Below are positions 5,778 to 5,981 of a stretch of DNA of 5,981 nucleotides, in pieces (the stretch's first letter is position 1; each line of letters begins with the position of its first letter). The translations under genes and the position numbers were made by a program. Source of the DNA: an uncultured Campylobacter sp. (GTDB lineage: Bacteria > Campylobacterota > Campylobacteria > Campylobacterales > Campylobacteraceae); assembly GCF_938017615.1 (NCBI RefSeq), contig NZ_CALIJA010000192.1, positions 1 through 5,981 of the forward strand, given 5' to 3'. The notes below the pieces were generated by a model. That model saw only the letters and a list, made by a program, of their open reading frames with translations, had not been told where the DNA came from and searched no databases.

Positions 5778-5912
5778 GTAATATTTTTAAACGCAAATAA
5801 AATCAGGATATATTTTATCTTTTTCTATCGGAAAAGAAGATTTTTAGGCGGTTTAAAATTAAAAATTTTAATGGAAAAGTTGTAAAATTTTAGATTTAAT
5901 GCGAGTAGATTT

Positions 5913-5940
5913 TGCGCGAAATTTTTTAAAATCTCGCGCA
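5913..5940. repeat. Inverted repeat TGCGCGA-N14-TCGCGCA
   Basis: Arms 5913-5919 and 5934-5940 match over seven bases. After one mismatch the inner AT bases also pair, so the whole could be a hairpin. No T-run follows on either strand, which argues against a plain terminator. The right arm touches the TATAAT on the minus strand (5940-5945), so it could instead be a dyad operator across a transcription start. Confidence 0.4.
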
Positions 5941-5961
5941 TTATAAAAAGAACTTTCTTTT
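5940..5961 (-). promoter_or_regulatory. Second candidate promoter: TATAAT preceded by a palindrome
   Basis: A perfect TATAAT (minus strand, 5940-5945) is directly preceded by AAAAGAA-AG-TTCTTTT (5946-5961), a seven-base inverted repeat with a two-base centre. A palindrome of this size touching a -10 box is a common operator arrangement. Firing leftwards, it would give the activase operon a leader of about 240 nt. The link to the operon is inferred from position, since nothing else is encoded between. Confidence 0.35.
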
Positions 5962-5981
5962 GAATTAAGAAGCGTAAATTT

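Overview
This window most likely comes from an epsilonproteobacterium of the higher-GC oral Campylobacter type (C. gracilis / C. showae / C. rectus-like). The reasons are the AAATTT/AAAATTTT-rich spacers, moderately GC-rich genes with many GCG/CGC codons, TATAAT-like -10 boxes without clear -35 boxes, and a homopolymeric C/G tract of the kind these bacteria use for phase variation. The genus is inferred from style, not from a marker gene.

Layout, left to right. Positions 1-375 hold no full-length gene. There is a C9 tract at the left edge, a perfect TATAAT beside it on the minus strand, a weak 34-codon ORF (47-151) and the promoter of a tRNA. A complete tRNA-Ser(GCU) with encoded CCA lies at 376-466 on the plus strand. 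A minus-strand gene (518-1147) encodes a 209-aa predicted lipoprotein of unknown function with an unusual hydrophobic C-terminus. The 374-bp gap 1148-1521 holds that gene's promoter, two inverted repeats and a short coding-like scrap. The rest is a two-gene minus-strand operon (5693 down to 1522). The last 288 bp are its AT-rich upstream region with candidate promoters and palindromes.

The operon is the main content. Gene 1 (984 aa, GTG start) carries two tandem BadF/BadG/BcrA/BcrD-type ATPase (activase) domains, a four-cysteine module, and a DUF2229 (COG3580-type) domain related to 2-hydroxyacyl-CoA dehydratase subunits. Gene 2 (405 aa) is a COG3581-like dehydratase-type component. The two reading frames share one base (TAATG). 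In many anaerobes, as I recall, these parts form a single protein of about 1400 aa; here it is split in the linker. The expected chemistry is ATP-driven, one-electron, very-low-potential transfer from a [4Fe-4S] activase to a second iron-sulfur component that reduces a difficult substrate. The substrate of this branch is, to my knowledge, unknown, and no neighbouring gene identifies it.
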